Source: Rhizophagus clarus
Lineage: Eukaryota > Glomeromycota > Glomeromycetes > Glomerales > Glomeraceae
Assembly (NCBI GenBank): GCA_015698045.1
Contig: BLAL01000313.1
Location: 372,001 to 436,000, forward strand
Length of the DNA: 64,000 nt
Direction: 5' to 3'
In this document: positions 23,802 through 35,391 of the stretch, piece after piece
Layout of the letters: the number at the start of each line of letters is the position of its first letter
How positions within the stretch are numbered: position 1 is the stretch's first letter
The notes under the pieces: generated by a model
What the model saw: the letters and a program-made list of their open reading frames with translations, nothing else
The model's database searches: none
Told to the model about the DNA's origin: nothing
Position numbers and translations under genes: made by a program

Positions 23802-25768
23802 TCAATCAATAAATCGTTTGCCTTTTTCCATAGCATTTATAAATAAAAAATACATCGTCTCTAAGAATTGAACATATGGATGAAGTCGTTCTTCACGATG
23901 TGTACTTGGAATAATATAAGTCCACAAACGAACTGGTAAGAAAACCAAATCCATGAGCATTTGAGACGGTGGGCATTGATCATAACAGGAACTAAGTACA
24001 CCATTGGCGATAACTGTGCCAGCTCGTGTGTAGAAACTAATATATTCATCATGTAATTCCTGTTTAAAATACAAAGGTAATTAATTATTAAGAAAAGCAT
24101 TTTACAATATTGATAAGAATTCGAATATGAATTAAACTCACAATTGTTACATCATCCACAAAGACTGGAACTAGCTTATTGTTATCACCTGATACCAAAA
24201 TCTTTGTTTCTCCAGGACGCAGATCTTTAGCGAATATAATTGATAAATTTTCATCAAAGACATAATGAGTAGTTGTAAGCCGTAATTGACCTAGTAATAG
24301 ACAATACTCAATGAATAATTTACTTATTAATAAATTACAATAAAATTAATTTTTTAAAAAAAAAAATGCCTTTAGATCCATCTGGTCTGGTAAAGCTGAC
24401 TTTAGCAAACGCCTCTTCATGATCGAGTTTACCGATGTGAGCAATAAGATAAACATCTGAGTACTCAGTAATACCATTTCTTATGTTTGATAACACTCGA
24501 TCCCCTGTTTGAAGTTCTGACATTTGAATAGTCTTTCCTGATTCAAGTTTGACTTGTGTTTCAAGCCCGAAACACTTATTGTCTTTTTCGCTAAGTTCAA
24601 TCACTTTTTTATTTAAGATTTCTATTTGACTCATAATATCCTTTATTTGCTCTTCGTATTTATCTTTTGTCGTTTTCTCATCAATAATCCTCTGCCTTTC
24701 ATATCTATATCTTGCGTTGGCTTCACCTTCTTTCCTTTTACTTTCATCGTATTCTTCTTTTCGTTTCTTTTCTGCTGCTCTTTCAATTTTTTCAATTTCT
24801 TCTTGTTTTTTCCGGGCCTTTTCGAGTAACTCATTTGTATATACTCCATCTATGGATAAAATATGGTTTTCCAATTCTCTGAGGCGTTGTTGACGCACAT
24901 TACTACTTGGTGAAAAAAGATCTGGGTTTGGAGAAATAGTCCATCGATTACCCATAGAATTAACGAAAACTTTAATTTGTTTATTCCAAGAAACTTTTTT
25001 AAAATATTCGGGATCTTCAGTCTGCTTTTTGTCACAATGTGAAAAGACAGTAATCATGTATTCGAGAGCATCATCCCCGAGAAATAATTTTATCATATTG
25101 ACCATTTTCTCTTGTTCTTTTGTGTACCGTTTTGCTTCTGTAAACAGCTTTTTTTAATATATACACAACTTTCTATCGTGAATGTGATTACTACATTCTC
25201 ACTCACCAAGTACAAATAATATAGCCTTGATCCCGTGAGCACACTTTTGAATGGTACGAGCAATTTCTTTTAGGATATCTTCGTTAAGATCATCAGTATC
25301 AAAAATTCCTGGCGTGTCGACAATATTATAAATTTTATCCCCGATTTTGATATTCGCATAGCCAGATTTTTTTGTTTCAGATGTCTAATCATTTTCGAAA
25401 GTTGGAAAACTAATATAATCAAAATTATTTAAAATCGAGTACATTTACTTTTTATACTTACAAAGCTACCAGAGACGGGAAAGGTCTCTTTAGAGGTCTT
25501 CAACAATAAATTTCCTAATGTGCTTTTACCAGCGCCTTACAAGAAAACGTATTACATATCTTCAATGAAAATCACAAATAAAATGACACAACATCAGAAC
25601 ATACCTGTTTTTCCAATTAAGAGTATGACTGGCGCGTTGATATCTGATAGTGAAATTATCTGATCTTGTTCCGGTCCAGATCTAAAAAGTGAAAATCGAT
25701 AAGTATTAAAAATATGAATATCTGTAAATACATTTATGATTTTATGTTCCTTACATATAACCTGCCAT
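23802..25768 (-). CDS. GIN1: AIG1-type GTPase fused to Hedgehog-type Hint (Hog) domain, copy 2
   Basis: Exons 25755-25768, 25605-25681, 25462-25535, 25207-25384, 24370-25137, 24142-24290 and 23802-24059 are all in phase and give 505 residues. The N-terminal GTPase (about 22-210) has GKTGAGKS at 28-35, DTPG at 78-81 and SHCD at 147-150, as in the AIG1/GIMAP family. A Lys/Glu-rich coiled coil spans about 215-300. Then comes a Hedgehog-type Hint domain: catalytic CFGLETQV at 303, MSELQTGDRVLS, TTTH at 376-379 (TxxH) and GVLSSCYD at 441-446. A 60-residue amphipathic tail (FLPVRLW...HPYVQFLETMYFLF) resembles the Hedgehog sterol-recognition region. No homing endonuclease is present, so this is not an intein. 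Known Hint chemistry predicts an N-S shift at Cys303 and release or lipid attachment of the GTPase half. The intron after 24370 has a GC donor. The architecture is the one I recall for GmGIN1. Confidence 0.88.
24368..24370 (-). other. GC-AG splice donor in GIN1-like copy 2
   Basis: The exon ends GGATCTAAAG and is followed by GCATTT. Copy 1 has GTATTA at the same place (20511-20513). Acceptor and phase (1) are conserved, and skipping the intron would lose the TTTH half of the Hint domain. GC-AG introns are a known minor class. Confidence 0.75.
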
Positions 25769-26064
25769 AATTATTCAGATATAGAAATAGTTAATTCAAT
25801 AAGAGAGGATATTTAATTAAAAGTTCAGAATTAGAAGTTACCTAATAATTAATAATTAAATATATATAAAATAAAATTTCAATTTGTGATTAAAAGATAC
25901 GTATACCAGTTTACTTAAATAAAGAAGAAAAAAAATGTAAAGTCTATATGGTATACCTGGAATGTAGAGTCCGCTAATTGTCTTTGAGGTAAATTCAAAG
26001 ATATCAGTTTATAGTAATTAATGAAAATTAATGTGAAGTCTTATTAAATTTTCAGCATTAAGAA

Positions 26065-26396
26065 TTAATTTCTTACAAGAATTATAACAATAGAAATAAA
26101 AATAAAAATCGGTTTTCCATATAAACTTATATATTGATTATTTTGGGTAATAGATTGATCATTAACGGTAGATTGAGATTGTACGGATGATTGAGGTTGT
26201 CTATTTCTTAATGCTAGTCAGTTTGTTGGAATAATATTGGAATAATGAACTTTATACATTTAGCAATTATTAAAAAAAAAAGATTACGTAATAACATAAT
26301 AATAACGATGATAATACCTGAATTATTTGTGTCGACCACTTCACTCCCACTAGCTTTAGATGAACCTTCGTCCGTCATAATTGTATCATCCCGCAT
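26065..26396 (-). CDS. Small predicted tail-anchored protein sharing the GIN1 upstream exon
   Basis: Exon 26318-26396 (MRDDTIMTDEGSSKASGSEV...) ends in phase 1. A downstream CTAG acceptor at 26214-26215 opens exon 26065-26213, which stays open to TAA. The joined product is 75 residues: an acidic Ser-rich leader, a Gln/Ser-rich stretch (RNRQPQSSVQSQSTVNDQSI) and a C-terminal hydrophobic segment PIFIFISIVIILV followed by RN. That shape suggests a tail anchor. The same first exon can instead join the GTPase exons in frame, through the CAG at 25762-25764 and a 7-nt exon. The protein, or an alternative mRNA, is a prediction from splice signals only. Copy 1 lacks the second exon. Confidence 0.45.
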
Positions 26397-26640
26397 CGGT
26401 TTGTCGCTTAACTGTTAATATATTTTCGAAGATAAAAAAATTTTCGAGGGATGGAAAATTTCTTTGTAAGCGAATTTCTAAATTCCGAAAAATGTAACAT
26501 TAAACGGGTAAATTTGTCTATTTGTCACGCAATGTATAAAAACGCTCGATTATGTCCTACGCTAACTAAAAATGGCATCTTTACGTTAATGGAGTGTCAT
26601 TACTGTACGCCTGTACATCAACCGGTTTTACGTGTAATGA
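26397..26640. promoter_or_regulatory. Proximal promoter of GIN1-like copy 2, cut by the large TIR element
   Basis: This 244-bp segment lies between the upstream exon start and the left end of the 17.8-kb element. Its first part (26421-26480) is conserved with copy 1. The sequence originally further upstream now starts at 44430, beyond the element. No specific transcription-factor site is claimed. Confidence 0.4.
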
Positions 26641-27027
26641 TATGGTGTACCGTAGAAGTCAAAAGGTTGTTGTAAAAACAACAAGTTAGTTGTTGTAAAT
26701 CAACAAGTAAGTTGTTATAAATTAATAAGTTACTTGTTGATTTACAACAACTAACTTGTTGTATTGATCGACATAGCGAGGTAACAAGTAACTTGTTGCT
26801 TTTTATGTCGATCATATTTTGATTTCCATTTATGGAAAATGATCCATATATATATCGGATTACCAATTAACTGGGTTATTCGATTATATCACTTCACTCC
26901 CATCAAAAGATAAAATAAAATATAATAGAGTAGAATAAAGCAAAATAAAACTAAAAGAGAAATCTTGACTTCTTATTATAATTACAATATTTATCATTGT
27001 AATGAGACAAAAAAAAAAATTTTTTTT
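26641..27027 (+). repeat. Left terminal inverted repeat of the 17.8-kb element
   Basis: It matches the reverse complement of 44038-44423. Its outer 190 bp is a nest of palindromes built from ACAACAAGTTAGTTGTTGTA and AACAAGTTACTTGTTGATTT variants, so the end itself can fold. Confidence 0.85.
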
Positions 27028-28560
27028 GCAATTTCATTAATTTTATTATATTTTATTTATTTTTAATATAAACGTGAAAAAATAGACACTAGTCACGGAA
27101 ATATGAAAAATAAAATTATTTCATTATATCATCATTAAATGGCTTTTAAGAAGATAATTATAAGGATAATGGATAATAGTATTGTTGTATAAATTTATTA
27201 TATCTAACATGCATATATAAAGAAAACTATGAAAAAAAATTTTATTAAATAATTAAATGATTTAAAGAACATTACAAGATGCTTTTTTGTTTAATAATTA
27301 AAAAGACTTTTTTATTAAATTAATTTTAAAATAACACTTTTTCATTGAAATGACCAAAAAAAAGAATATTTTTTTATTAAAATAGTTTTTTAGAACGTTT
27401 AATAAAAAAGATCATGATAATCATCATTTAAAGTAAAAACGATTTTAAAAAAAAATCATTTTTTTTAAGCGATTAAAACCTGTTTTTCTTTATGTAAAGT
27501 GATTTAAAAAAAACTTAAATCGATTTAAAAAATCGATTTTTTTTAGATTTAAACGATAAAAAATCATTTTATTTTAGTTATAAACGATAAAAAAATTGAT
27601 TAAGATCATTTTTTAAATGTAACAAATAAAAAAAAATCATTTTTTTTTAAATAAAATGATTAAAAAAATCATTTTTTTTTAAATAAAACGATTAAAAAAA
27701 TTGTTTTTTTTTTAAAAAAAATACAACTAGGTACAGTTAGCGAACTTTAGAATACTAAAAAAGACTGTTTGGTCAATTCAGGCCCATTGGATTTGACCCG
27801 ATTTATCCATTTAACCCGAAATTAAAAAAGAAAACACTGACACTAAATGAAACATTTTGGTGTTTTTTTTCAGAAGTTTATACGAAAAAATGCTAAACTG
27901 TTTTTCTTATAATGCAAAAAAAGCCAAGGCTCTTTTTTGCCAATTAATTTTATATTACTAATAAGCATTAAAGGACGGTTTTAACATTTTTATTATTATT
28001 AAACGCTTAAAAAAACGTTAAAAAAACATATTTTAGTGTTTTTTAATCAAATATTTTAATTAAAAAAATGCTAAAATACGTATTTTGGCATTTTTTTTTT
28101 AAACATTTTTTTTTAATGTTTTTTTTTTTAAAAAAATTTTAAAATGCTTAAAAAAACATTTTTTAAGTTTAAACGTTTAAAAAAGCGTTTTTTAATATTT
28201 TTTTTAATTAAATTCTTAAAAAATGTTTTTTAAACACTTAAAAAAAAATGTTGACATAATCGTTTTAACAATAATTGATTTATTTGTTAATCGTTTTCTT
28301 TTTTATTTAATCGTCTTAATAAAAAAAAAATGATTTTTTTTTTTTTAATCGTCTTTAACAAAAAAACGATTTTTTTTTTATTAATCCTTTAACAAAAAAA
28401 AAATGATTTTTTTTTTATTAATCATCTTTAACAAATTGTCTTAACAAAAAAGATGATTTTTTTATTAATCGTCTTAAAAAAATCAAAAATTGTAAATTTT
28501 TTTTATTGATCGTCTTTAGTGTTCCGAATGGGTTGGATCAATTCGGGTGACCCATCGGAT
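27028..28560. repeat. AT-rich hairpin array 1a
   Basis: Irregular units such as CGATTTTTTTTAAATAAAATG and AAACGATTAAAAAAATTGTT repeat palindromically. GC-richer islands with TGACCC/GGGTCA words lie at 27775-27835 and 28515-28590. There is no coding potential. 'GGTACAGTTAGCGAACTTTAG' (27731-27751), which recurs as 'GGGTACAGTTAGTGAGCC' at 52863, marks the start of a block shared with 52.7-55.2 kb. Confidence 0.6.
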
Positions 28561-28739
28561 TGACCCGATTGACCCGTTTAACCCGAAGTTAAAAAAAATT
28601 TTTTGGCGTTTTTTTTTTAAATCAAACACTTTAAATCCAACTTTTACTTAGTGAACTATGTGAATTGTTTGAACGCTTTTCATTGCAAGTTGTCTCGGTA
28701 AATTATGCTCAGCTTTATCCCACTGTTGTGAATTTGTTG

Positions 28740-30550
28740 CATTTAGCGTTTTTTTTTAAAAATTAAACTCTAAAAAAACGCATTTTTTTTGGTGTTTTTT
28801 TTTTTAAATTAAACTCTAAAAAACGCTAATTTTTAAAAAATAAACGCTTAAAAAATGAATTTTAGCGTTCTTTTAAAAATCAAATGCTTAACAGAAAGCG
28901 TTTTTTTTTTTAATTAAATGATTAAAAAAAAAGCGTATTTTTTAATTATGAACGCTTAAAAAAAAGTGTATTTTTTTTTAATTAAGCGCTTAGAAAAAGC
29001 TTTATTTCCGATTTAAACACTTTTTACACGTTTAATTAAAAAAAACGGGTTTTTTAAAAAATGATTTTTTAAGGTGTTTTTTTAATTATAAACGCCTAAA
29101 AAAGGCGATTTTTTTAATTAAACGCCTAAAAAAAAGGCGATTTTTTTTAATTAAATGCCTAAAAAAAAGGCAATTTTTTTTTAATTAACCGCCTAAAAAA
29201 AAAGGCAATTTTTTTTTAATTAACCGCCTAAAAAAAAGGCAATTTTTTTTTAATTAAACGCCTAAAAAAAGGCGATTTTTTTTTAATTAACCGCCTAAAA
29301 AAAAGGCAATTTTTTTTTAATTAAACGCCTAAAAAAAAGGCAATTTTTTTTTAATTAACCGCCTAAAAAAAAGGCGATTTTTTAATTAAACGCCTAAAAA
29401 AAAGGCGATTTTTTTTTAATTAACCGCCTAAAAAAAAGGCAATTTTTTAATTAAATGCCTAAAAAAAAGGCAATTTTTTTTTAATTAACCGCCTAAAAAA
29501 AAGGCAATTTTTTAATTAAATGCCTAAAAAATAGGCGATTTTTTTTTAATTAAATGCCTAAAAAAAGGCGATTTTTTTTAATTAAACGCCTAAAAAAAAG
29601 GCGATTTTTTTTAATTAACCGCCTAAAAAAAAGCGTTTTGTTAATTAAACGCTTAAAAAAAAAGCGTTTTCTTAATTAAACGCTTAAAAAAAAGCGTTTT
29701 CTTAATTAAACGCTTAAAAAAAAGCGTTTTCTTAATTAAACGCTTAAAAAAAAGCGCTTTCTTAATTAAACGCCTAAAAAAAAGCGTTTCTTTAATTAAA
29801 CACTTAAAAAAAAGTGTTTTTTTTAATTAAACACAAAAAAAACATTTTTTTTTAATTAAACGCTTTATAAAAAAGCGTTTTTTTAATTAAACGCTTTATA
29901 AAAAAGCGTTTCTTTAATTAAACGCTTAAAAAAAAGCATTTTTTTTTAATTAAACGCTTAAAAAAAAGGCATTTAGAAAAGCATTATTCCCGATTAAATG
30001 CTTAAAAAAAAGGCGTTTAGAAAAGCGTTATTCCCGATTAAACACTTAAAAAAACCGTTTCTTTAAATTAAATGTCTAAAAAAGGCGATTTTTTTTTTAA
30101 TTAAACGTCTAAAGAGGACGATTTTTTTAATTAAACGCCTAAAAAAAAGCATTTCTTTAATTAAACACTTAAAAAAAAGCGTTTTTTTTAATTAAACGCT
30201 TAAAAAAAAACATTTTTTTTTAATTAAACGCTTTAAAAAAAAGCGTTTCTTTAATTAAACGCTTAAAAAAAGCGTTTAGAAAAGCGTTATTCCCGATTAA
30301 ACGCTTAAAAAAAAGGCGTTTAGAAAAGCGTTATTCCCGATTAAACGCTTAAAAAACCGTTTCTTTAAATTAAACGTCTAAAAAAAGGCAATTTTTTTTT
30401 TAATTAAACGTCTAAAGAGGACGATTTTTTTAATTAAACGCCTAAAAAAAAGCATTTTTTTTAATCATAAACGCCTAAAAAAGGCAATTTTTTTTAATTG
30501 AACACCTAAAAAAAAGGTAATTTTTTTTTTAATTAAACGCCTAAAAAAGG
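28740..30550. repeat. Hairpin tandem array 1b (about 35-40 bp unit)
   Basis: About 40-50 units alternate a short stem (CGCC-TAAAAAAAA-GGCG or CGCTT-AAAAA-AAGCG) with ATTTTTTTTAATTAA linkers. Stems vary by matched changes on both sides: GCCT/AGGC, GCTT/AAGC and CACTT/AAGTG all occur, so pairing is kept while sequence drifts. A longer sub-unit containing 'GAAAAGCGTTATTCCCGATT' occurs near 29975-30035 and 30270-30340. Confidence 0.8.
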
Positions 30551-31383
30551 GCACCAAAGATGTTTTTGAACATTTTAATGTTTTGATAAAAAAAAGTTTA
30601 AACCTAGTTTACCCATTTTTTAGCGTTTTTTTATTAATCGGTTTAATGAAAAAAAACGTTAATCGTTTTAATAAAAATTAAAAAAAAAATGATTGTTTTT
30701 TATTAATTTTTTAAAATGAAAAATAATTTTTCATTAATAAGTTTAAAAAACGTTAAAAAATTTTTTTATAGATTGTTAAAAATTATTTTTTTTTAATTAT
30801 TCGATTAAAAAACTGTTAAAAAATAAATTATTGATCATAAAAACCATAAAAGACAATTATTTTTTCTTAATTATCTGGTTTGAGATTTAATAGGTCATTA
30901 AAAAAAACAAATTAATTTTTTAATTATCCGGTTTGATAAATAAACTGTTAGGAAAGGATAAATTGATTTTTTATTTTAATTATTTACTTTGATAATTAAA
31001 AAAAAAGTGAAATTTGTTTTTTTTTTATTAAAAAAACTAAAAAAATATTAATGAAGTAATTTTTTGTTACATTATTAATTAAAAACATTTTTTTAAGTTA
31101 TTTTAATAAAAAAATGCTAAAGGATTCATTAAAATCATTTTATCAAAAACAATAAAAATCGTTTTTTGTTAAAAATGATATTAATATTTTTAATTAATCA
31201 TTTTTAAGTAAAAAAGTGATATTAACAGTTAATATTATTTACTACTAGTCATTTTAGTAAAAAACAAAATTGATACTTTTTTTTTTTTATCGATTTGAAC
31301 GTTTATCACTTAAAATCTCATTTGATAAATGAGTACCAGGTACAGCATGTATACTTATATACCATAGGGGATGAAATCCCCTA
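30551..31383. repeat. Array tail shared with 54.2-55.2 kb
   Basis: It is homologous in the same orientation to about 54200-55170, for example 'GGTTTGAGATTTAATAGG' near 30878 and 'TTTACTTTGATAATTAAAAA' near 30986. It ends in a hairpin, TAGGGGATGAAATCCCCTA (31365-31383). One internal segment ('ACTCATTTATC...GAGATTTTAAGT') lies in opposite orientation in the two copies. Confidence 0.7.
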
Positions 31384-31520
31384 AATAAGCACTCCTTAAA
31401 AGTCATATAATGATAATATAATGAAATAATTTTTTTTCATATTACCACAACTATCCAATTTTCACGTTAATATTAATAAAAAATGAAAAAATAAAATAAA
31501 ATATAATAAAATTAATTTTA
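31384..31520. other. Spacer and LINE target duplication
   Basis: AT-rich DNA ending in the left copy (about 31501-31519) of the target sequence ATATAATAAAATTAATTT, also found near 37202, 37231 and 37717. Confidence 0.55.
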
Positions 31521-31828
31521 TTTTATTTTATTTTATTGAACAGATATTAGAAGCGAACACATGAATTATAAACACATCAAAATTGATACATGAAAATAAA
31601 AAATGAAACTAACTAATAGAAGCGAACTAAATCTACTTCGACGGTGGAGTAATTATATAACGAACTATCTAAAAATAACCAACTACTTCTAGAAACATTC
31701 AATAATTAACCCACTACCTCTTTTACAGCCAGTTAAAAACCAGGTAAATCGAAGCCCGCTCTGCAAAAAAGAAAGTAATAAAACCATATATAAAATTCTA
31801 TATAAAGTATACTAACTAACTACTAGCG

Positions 31829-34063
31829 CTACGAAGTAAGATTACTGTAAAATTCAATAATATTTTTACCAAAATATATATTATTACGAATACTATCTAG
31901 AGCATCAAATTTATATTCTAATTCTCTATCACTATTCAAAATATTATTAAACGGCCGAAAATTTTTTAAAGTTAATTTTTTCTTTTTTGTAATACCCAAC
32001 GAACGTTCAAATTCTTTTATAAAAGAACAACGACATATCCAAATTTCTTTAAATGTTTGTTCATAAATGTACTGCCTGATCTCAATAATGACTAACAGTA
32101 ATTGTTTACGAGGAATCCACAAGTTGAGAATTTGAGTCAACTCCAATGGTATAAAGCCTTTGATGAGATCCACAAAAGTAAAATTGTCAGGATCTGTACT
32201 AATTGTCCATATATTAAGCGTTAATAAGGCAGAATAATCTGTAATGTCTGGATTATATTCAAATAACAATGATAATAAAAGATCAATTGTATTATTTTTA
32301 ATCTTTAAAAGAAGAGATCGATGTTCATCACATGTCCACACGTGATCAAACGTTTCATCTTCCAATCCACAACTAGGACATTTCCATCCATCGTATAATT
32401 CTAGGAATGATTTCTTCATTTGTTCAATTGTAGGAATCTCTTCTATAAGGAGATGAACTTTATGAGCTTTAACTTTAGAAGAAGACATTGAAGTTTCATT
32501 ATTAGCAATATCGCAATTGAGGCATTCAAAGGTAGAAGTCCAATCAACTTCTAATTTTCGATATTTAGTATTCCTATGTAGATTGATAAATTTTTCCAGG
32601 CCTTTAATATGACTAACCATCTTGATGAACTTTCGTAAATGAGTTTCAATGACGATATTATTCCATAACGGAAGTACTTTAATGTCAGGAGCAGTATCTA
32701 TAAAGTTAATAAATCTATCTTGGTCAATGTGAGCAGATTTTGCTAATCTATCCACGTGATTATTGCCGTCGCAATCAGTGTGTGCAGCTACTTTAAACAT
32801 TTCTACATGTAAGTTCTGTTGACGAATAATTCTAATCAAAATTGACCATAAATAGCTATTATTAAGTTTGAAATAATCTCGTGATGTAAGAGAGAAATTA
32901 TTATGTTTAAATCCCTCAAACATAGTAATCACATTTAAAGAGTCAATGTTGATTCTCACTTTACTTCTATAAGGGACTACCATAAGAGCTAAAATGACTG
33001 CTAAGAGTTTGCCTCGATATGCTGAAGGCCATTTATCAATCGTAATATAAAATTCTACTTGAGGAATACCAAAGGATCTATCAAGGTGAGCAAACGCGCA
33101 GCTAATGTTGCATTGTTCAGTGCCTAATTCAATAAGAGATCCATCAGTGAAAAATTCAAAAATACAGCAATTTGGATTATCAAATATAGCGAGTTTTCGT
33201 TGAATTATAAGTAATTCATTCCTAGAAAGTCCTGGTTCTAACAATTCTAAAATAATATTATTTTGTCTGATCACGTGATTTCTCGTTAATGTACTTTGAG
33301 AAAGAGCATATTTTTTCTTAGCCTGATCAAAAAGATTAAAAATATTAAAATTAATCATTTTTCTACGCTTAACATCTTCTTTAGTAAATTTAGCAGCCGA
33401 TAAAAGTGGTACTATATGCTTTGGATTAGCAGTAAAAGCACAAACACCCATACTTGAACGATTTACAGTATTAGCAGCACAAAGTGTATCATCACAAATG
33501 GTAACGTGAGTAGATGTTGATGTTGATTGAGACATATCTGCATGGTAATGTCGAAGAAGAATGTTGTTCTCATCAATAAGGCGTTGAACTTTTCCAAATA
33601 AAATCGAATTATGTTGGGGACTATATACAACAGATAATGATCTATCTAGTTTTTCTATATTATATGATTTAGTATCTTCAATATTATTAAAGAATGTAGT
33701 AAATTTGTTGTAAATTTGTGGTTTAATGTTAAGCCCATCCACTGTAATGAGTTTTTGGATATCCATATACCATTTTTCTTCTTTGTTACCATGATCAGGA
33801 ATGGATTGAAAGTAATGTTTATTACATATATCAGTCCAATTAAGTAAGCGTTGTTTGTCTCCTGAAATAATTTGTTCTACAAACATAATTTGGCGTGAGC
33901 GTAAAATTGTGCTATGCTTAGACAAAAAGTCAAAAATAGCAATAGTCACGAAATCATTTTTTCCTCCTGCTATGGTAGGAAATCTGCCTTTGTCAATGAC
34001 AAGAAGTGTAAAATCATTCTGCCTCATCAAGTTGATCATATTAAGTAAATAATTATTCTTCAT
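31829..34063 (-). pseudogene. LINE RNase H and Cys-rich C-terminal region
   Basis: The 744-codon frame contains RNase H signatures: FEFFTDGSL (first Asp), RGKLLAVILAL (a Glu is expected where Lys stands), NIDSLNVI (Asp) and KVAAHTDCDGNNHVDRLAKSA (terminal His and Asp). The apparent Glu-to-Lys change (AAA codon) would disable RNase H. Downstream CPSCGLEDETFDHVWTCDEH fits a CCHC-type (CxxC...HxxxxC) zinc motif of LINEs. The frame ends before the 3'UTR. Confidence 0.82.
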
Positions 34064-34114
34064 ACGTCTAGGGATTTTATCAAAAGGAATACCCTCTATT
34101 AGCGGTCGAGAACA

Positions 34115-34450
34115 TCATAGCAGTTGTTGTAGCAGTTTCAAGCGAATTTCAGTGATTCTTCCTAAAATTCCAGTGTTGTTTAATTGAATGCAAAAATTGG
34201 TAATTTTTGCTTGAAGTTGATTCTCATAAGGATTTCGATAACCATATATATAAGAATTATCTAGGATCGCATTAGGAGCAGTACGAGCAAATTTGAGCTT
34301 ATTTTTAAACATTCGACGAAAAGGAACAAATAAACAATGAATTAAATCTGGTGATAGAACGAAGACCTGTGACCAGTATTCAACACGAGGTATAATAATC
34401 CTATTGAAAATATATAGGATATGTTTATCAGTAATTTTCTTTTTCCACAT
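34115..34450 (-). pseudogene. LINE RT thumb/connection fragment
   Basis: The 111-codon frame (MWKKKITDKHILYIFNRIII, VEYWSQVF) matches the usual post-RT 'R.LYR...P...Y' region of LINEs. It lies between the RT core and the RNase H frame, with breaks on both sides. Confidence 0.7.
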
Positions 34451-34491
34451 AAGGTTCGTTAGGTGGTCAATTTCTGCTTTAACTTTAGAGA

Positions 34492-35253
34492 TTAGATATT
34501 GTTCATCATTTTCAATGTTAAATAAACTCCCAGGATACGAGTGGGTTCATGAGGGTGCTTTGCCTTAATACTGATAGATTCCCTTCCAAATTGAATATTG
34601 ATCTTGTTATTATAAATGTGAGAATAGCGACGCTTATACATCTTAGTTCTCATCATAAGTTCAGATTTCTCCTTATTTATCTGGATATCATTTAATCTAT
34701 AAAAGGAGTCAGCGATGGAGAGCATAGATTCCAGCTTATCTTTCTTATCAGTAATCCACTGCGTGTCATCCATAAATGCCAAGGCCGGGACATGTTGTTC
34801 TATCACAGCTGAATTCAGCTGTGGTACTTGCTGTATGTTGTTACATGATACCGTATATCCCAAATTTTGTTTGTTAATCTCAGCAAGTAAAGGATCATAA
34901 TAAATACACCATAAAACAGGTGAAATAACTTCTCCTTGGTCTATGCCTGTAAGAACATCATAAGCAGTCGTCTTGCCATAGGCTGTTATAACTTGGTTTG
35001 TTCTATCTTTAAACAAGTCTAAAATTAAATGAGTGAATTGCTGAGGTAGTTTAATTCTGTCCATCGCTTTCTTTAGTTGGAAGGTATTGACACGATTATA
35101 GGCCTTACCCATATCCTGTGATAAAATCCAAAGTTCATTATTATTATCAATAGCGTCCTGAATGATTTTATTAACGATCCTTATAGGTTCAAAGGTAGAT
35201 TGTTTAGGTAAACCAGCGAATTGGTTTGTCTGTAAAACATTATGTTGTTTCAA
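34492..35253 (-). pseudogene. LINE reverse transcriptase core
   Basis: RT motifs in order: NQFAGLPKQSTFEPI, WILSQDMGKAYNRVN (motif A Asp), GIDQGEVISPVLW (motif B) and LAFMDDTQWI (FMDD, motif C). The catalytic aspartates are all present. It is separated from the upstream part and from the thumb (34115-34450, WKKKITDKHILYIFNRII) by frame breaks. Confidence 0.88.
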
Positions 35254-35391
35254 CGTTGAAGTAAGGTGACGATTAAGTAACGTAATAAGCGCTTTACGAG
35301 CAGTCTCAAGTAAAGTGATCGGTCGAGAGTTTGATAATTCACAATTAAAGGGTTTAGGCTTGGCAATGGGAAAAACGGTTGCTTCTTTCCA

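Noticed and set aside
23802-25768. Intein in a GTPase
   Set aside because: The Hint domain is C-terminal with no downstream extein or homing endonuclease, and its TxxH and SCYD motifs and tail match Hedgehog proteins better.
26618-26866. 82-codon minus frame and its twin at 44198-44455
   Set aside because: They are the same palindromic terminal inverted repeat read as protein; the similarity reflects the DNA repeat.
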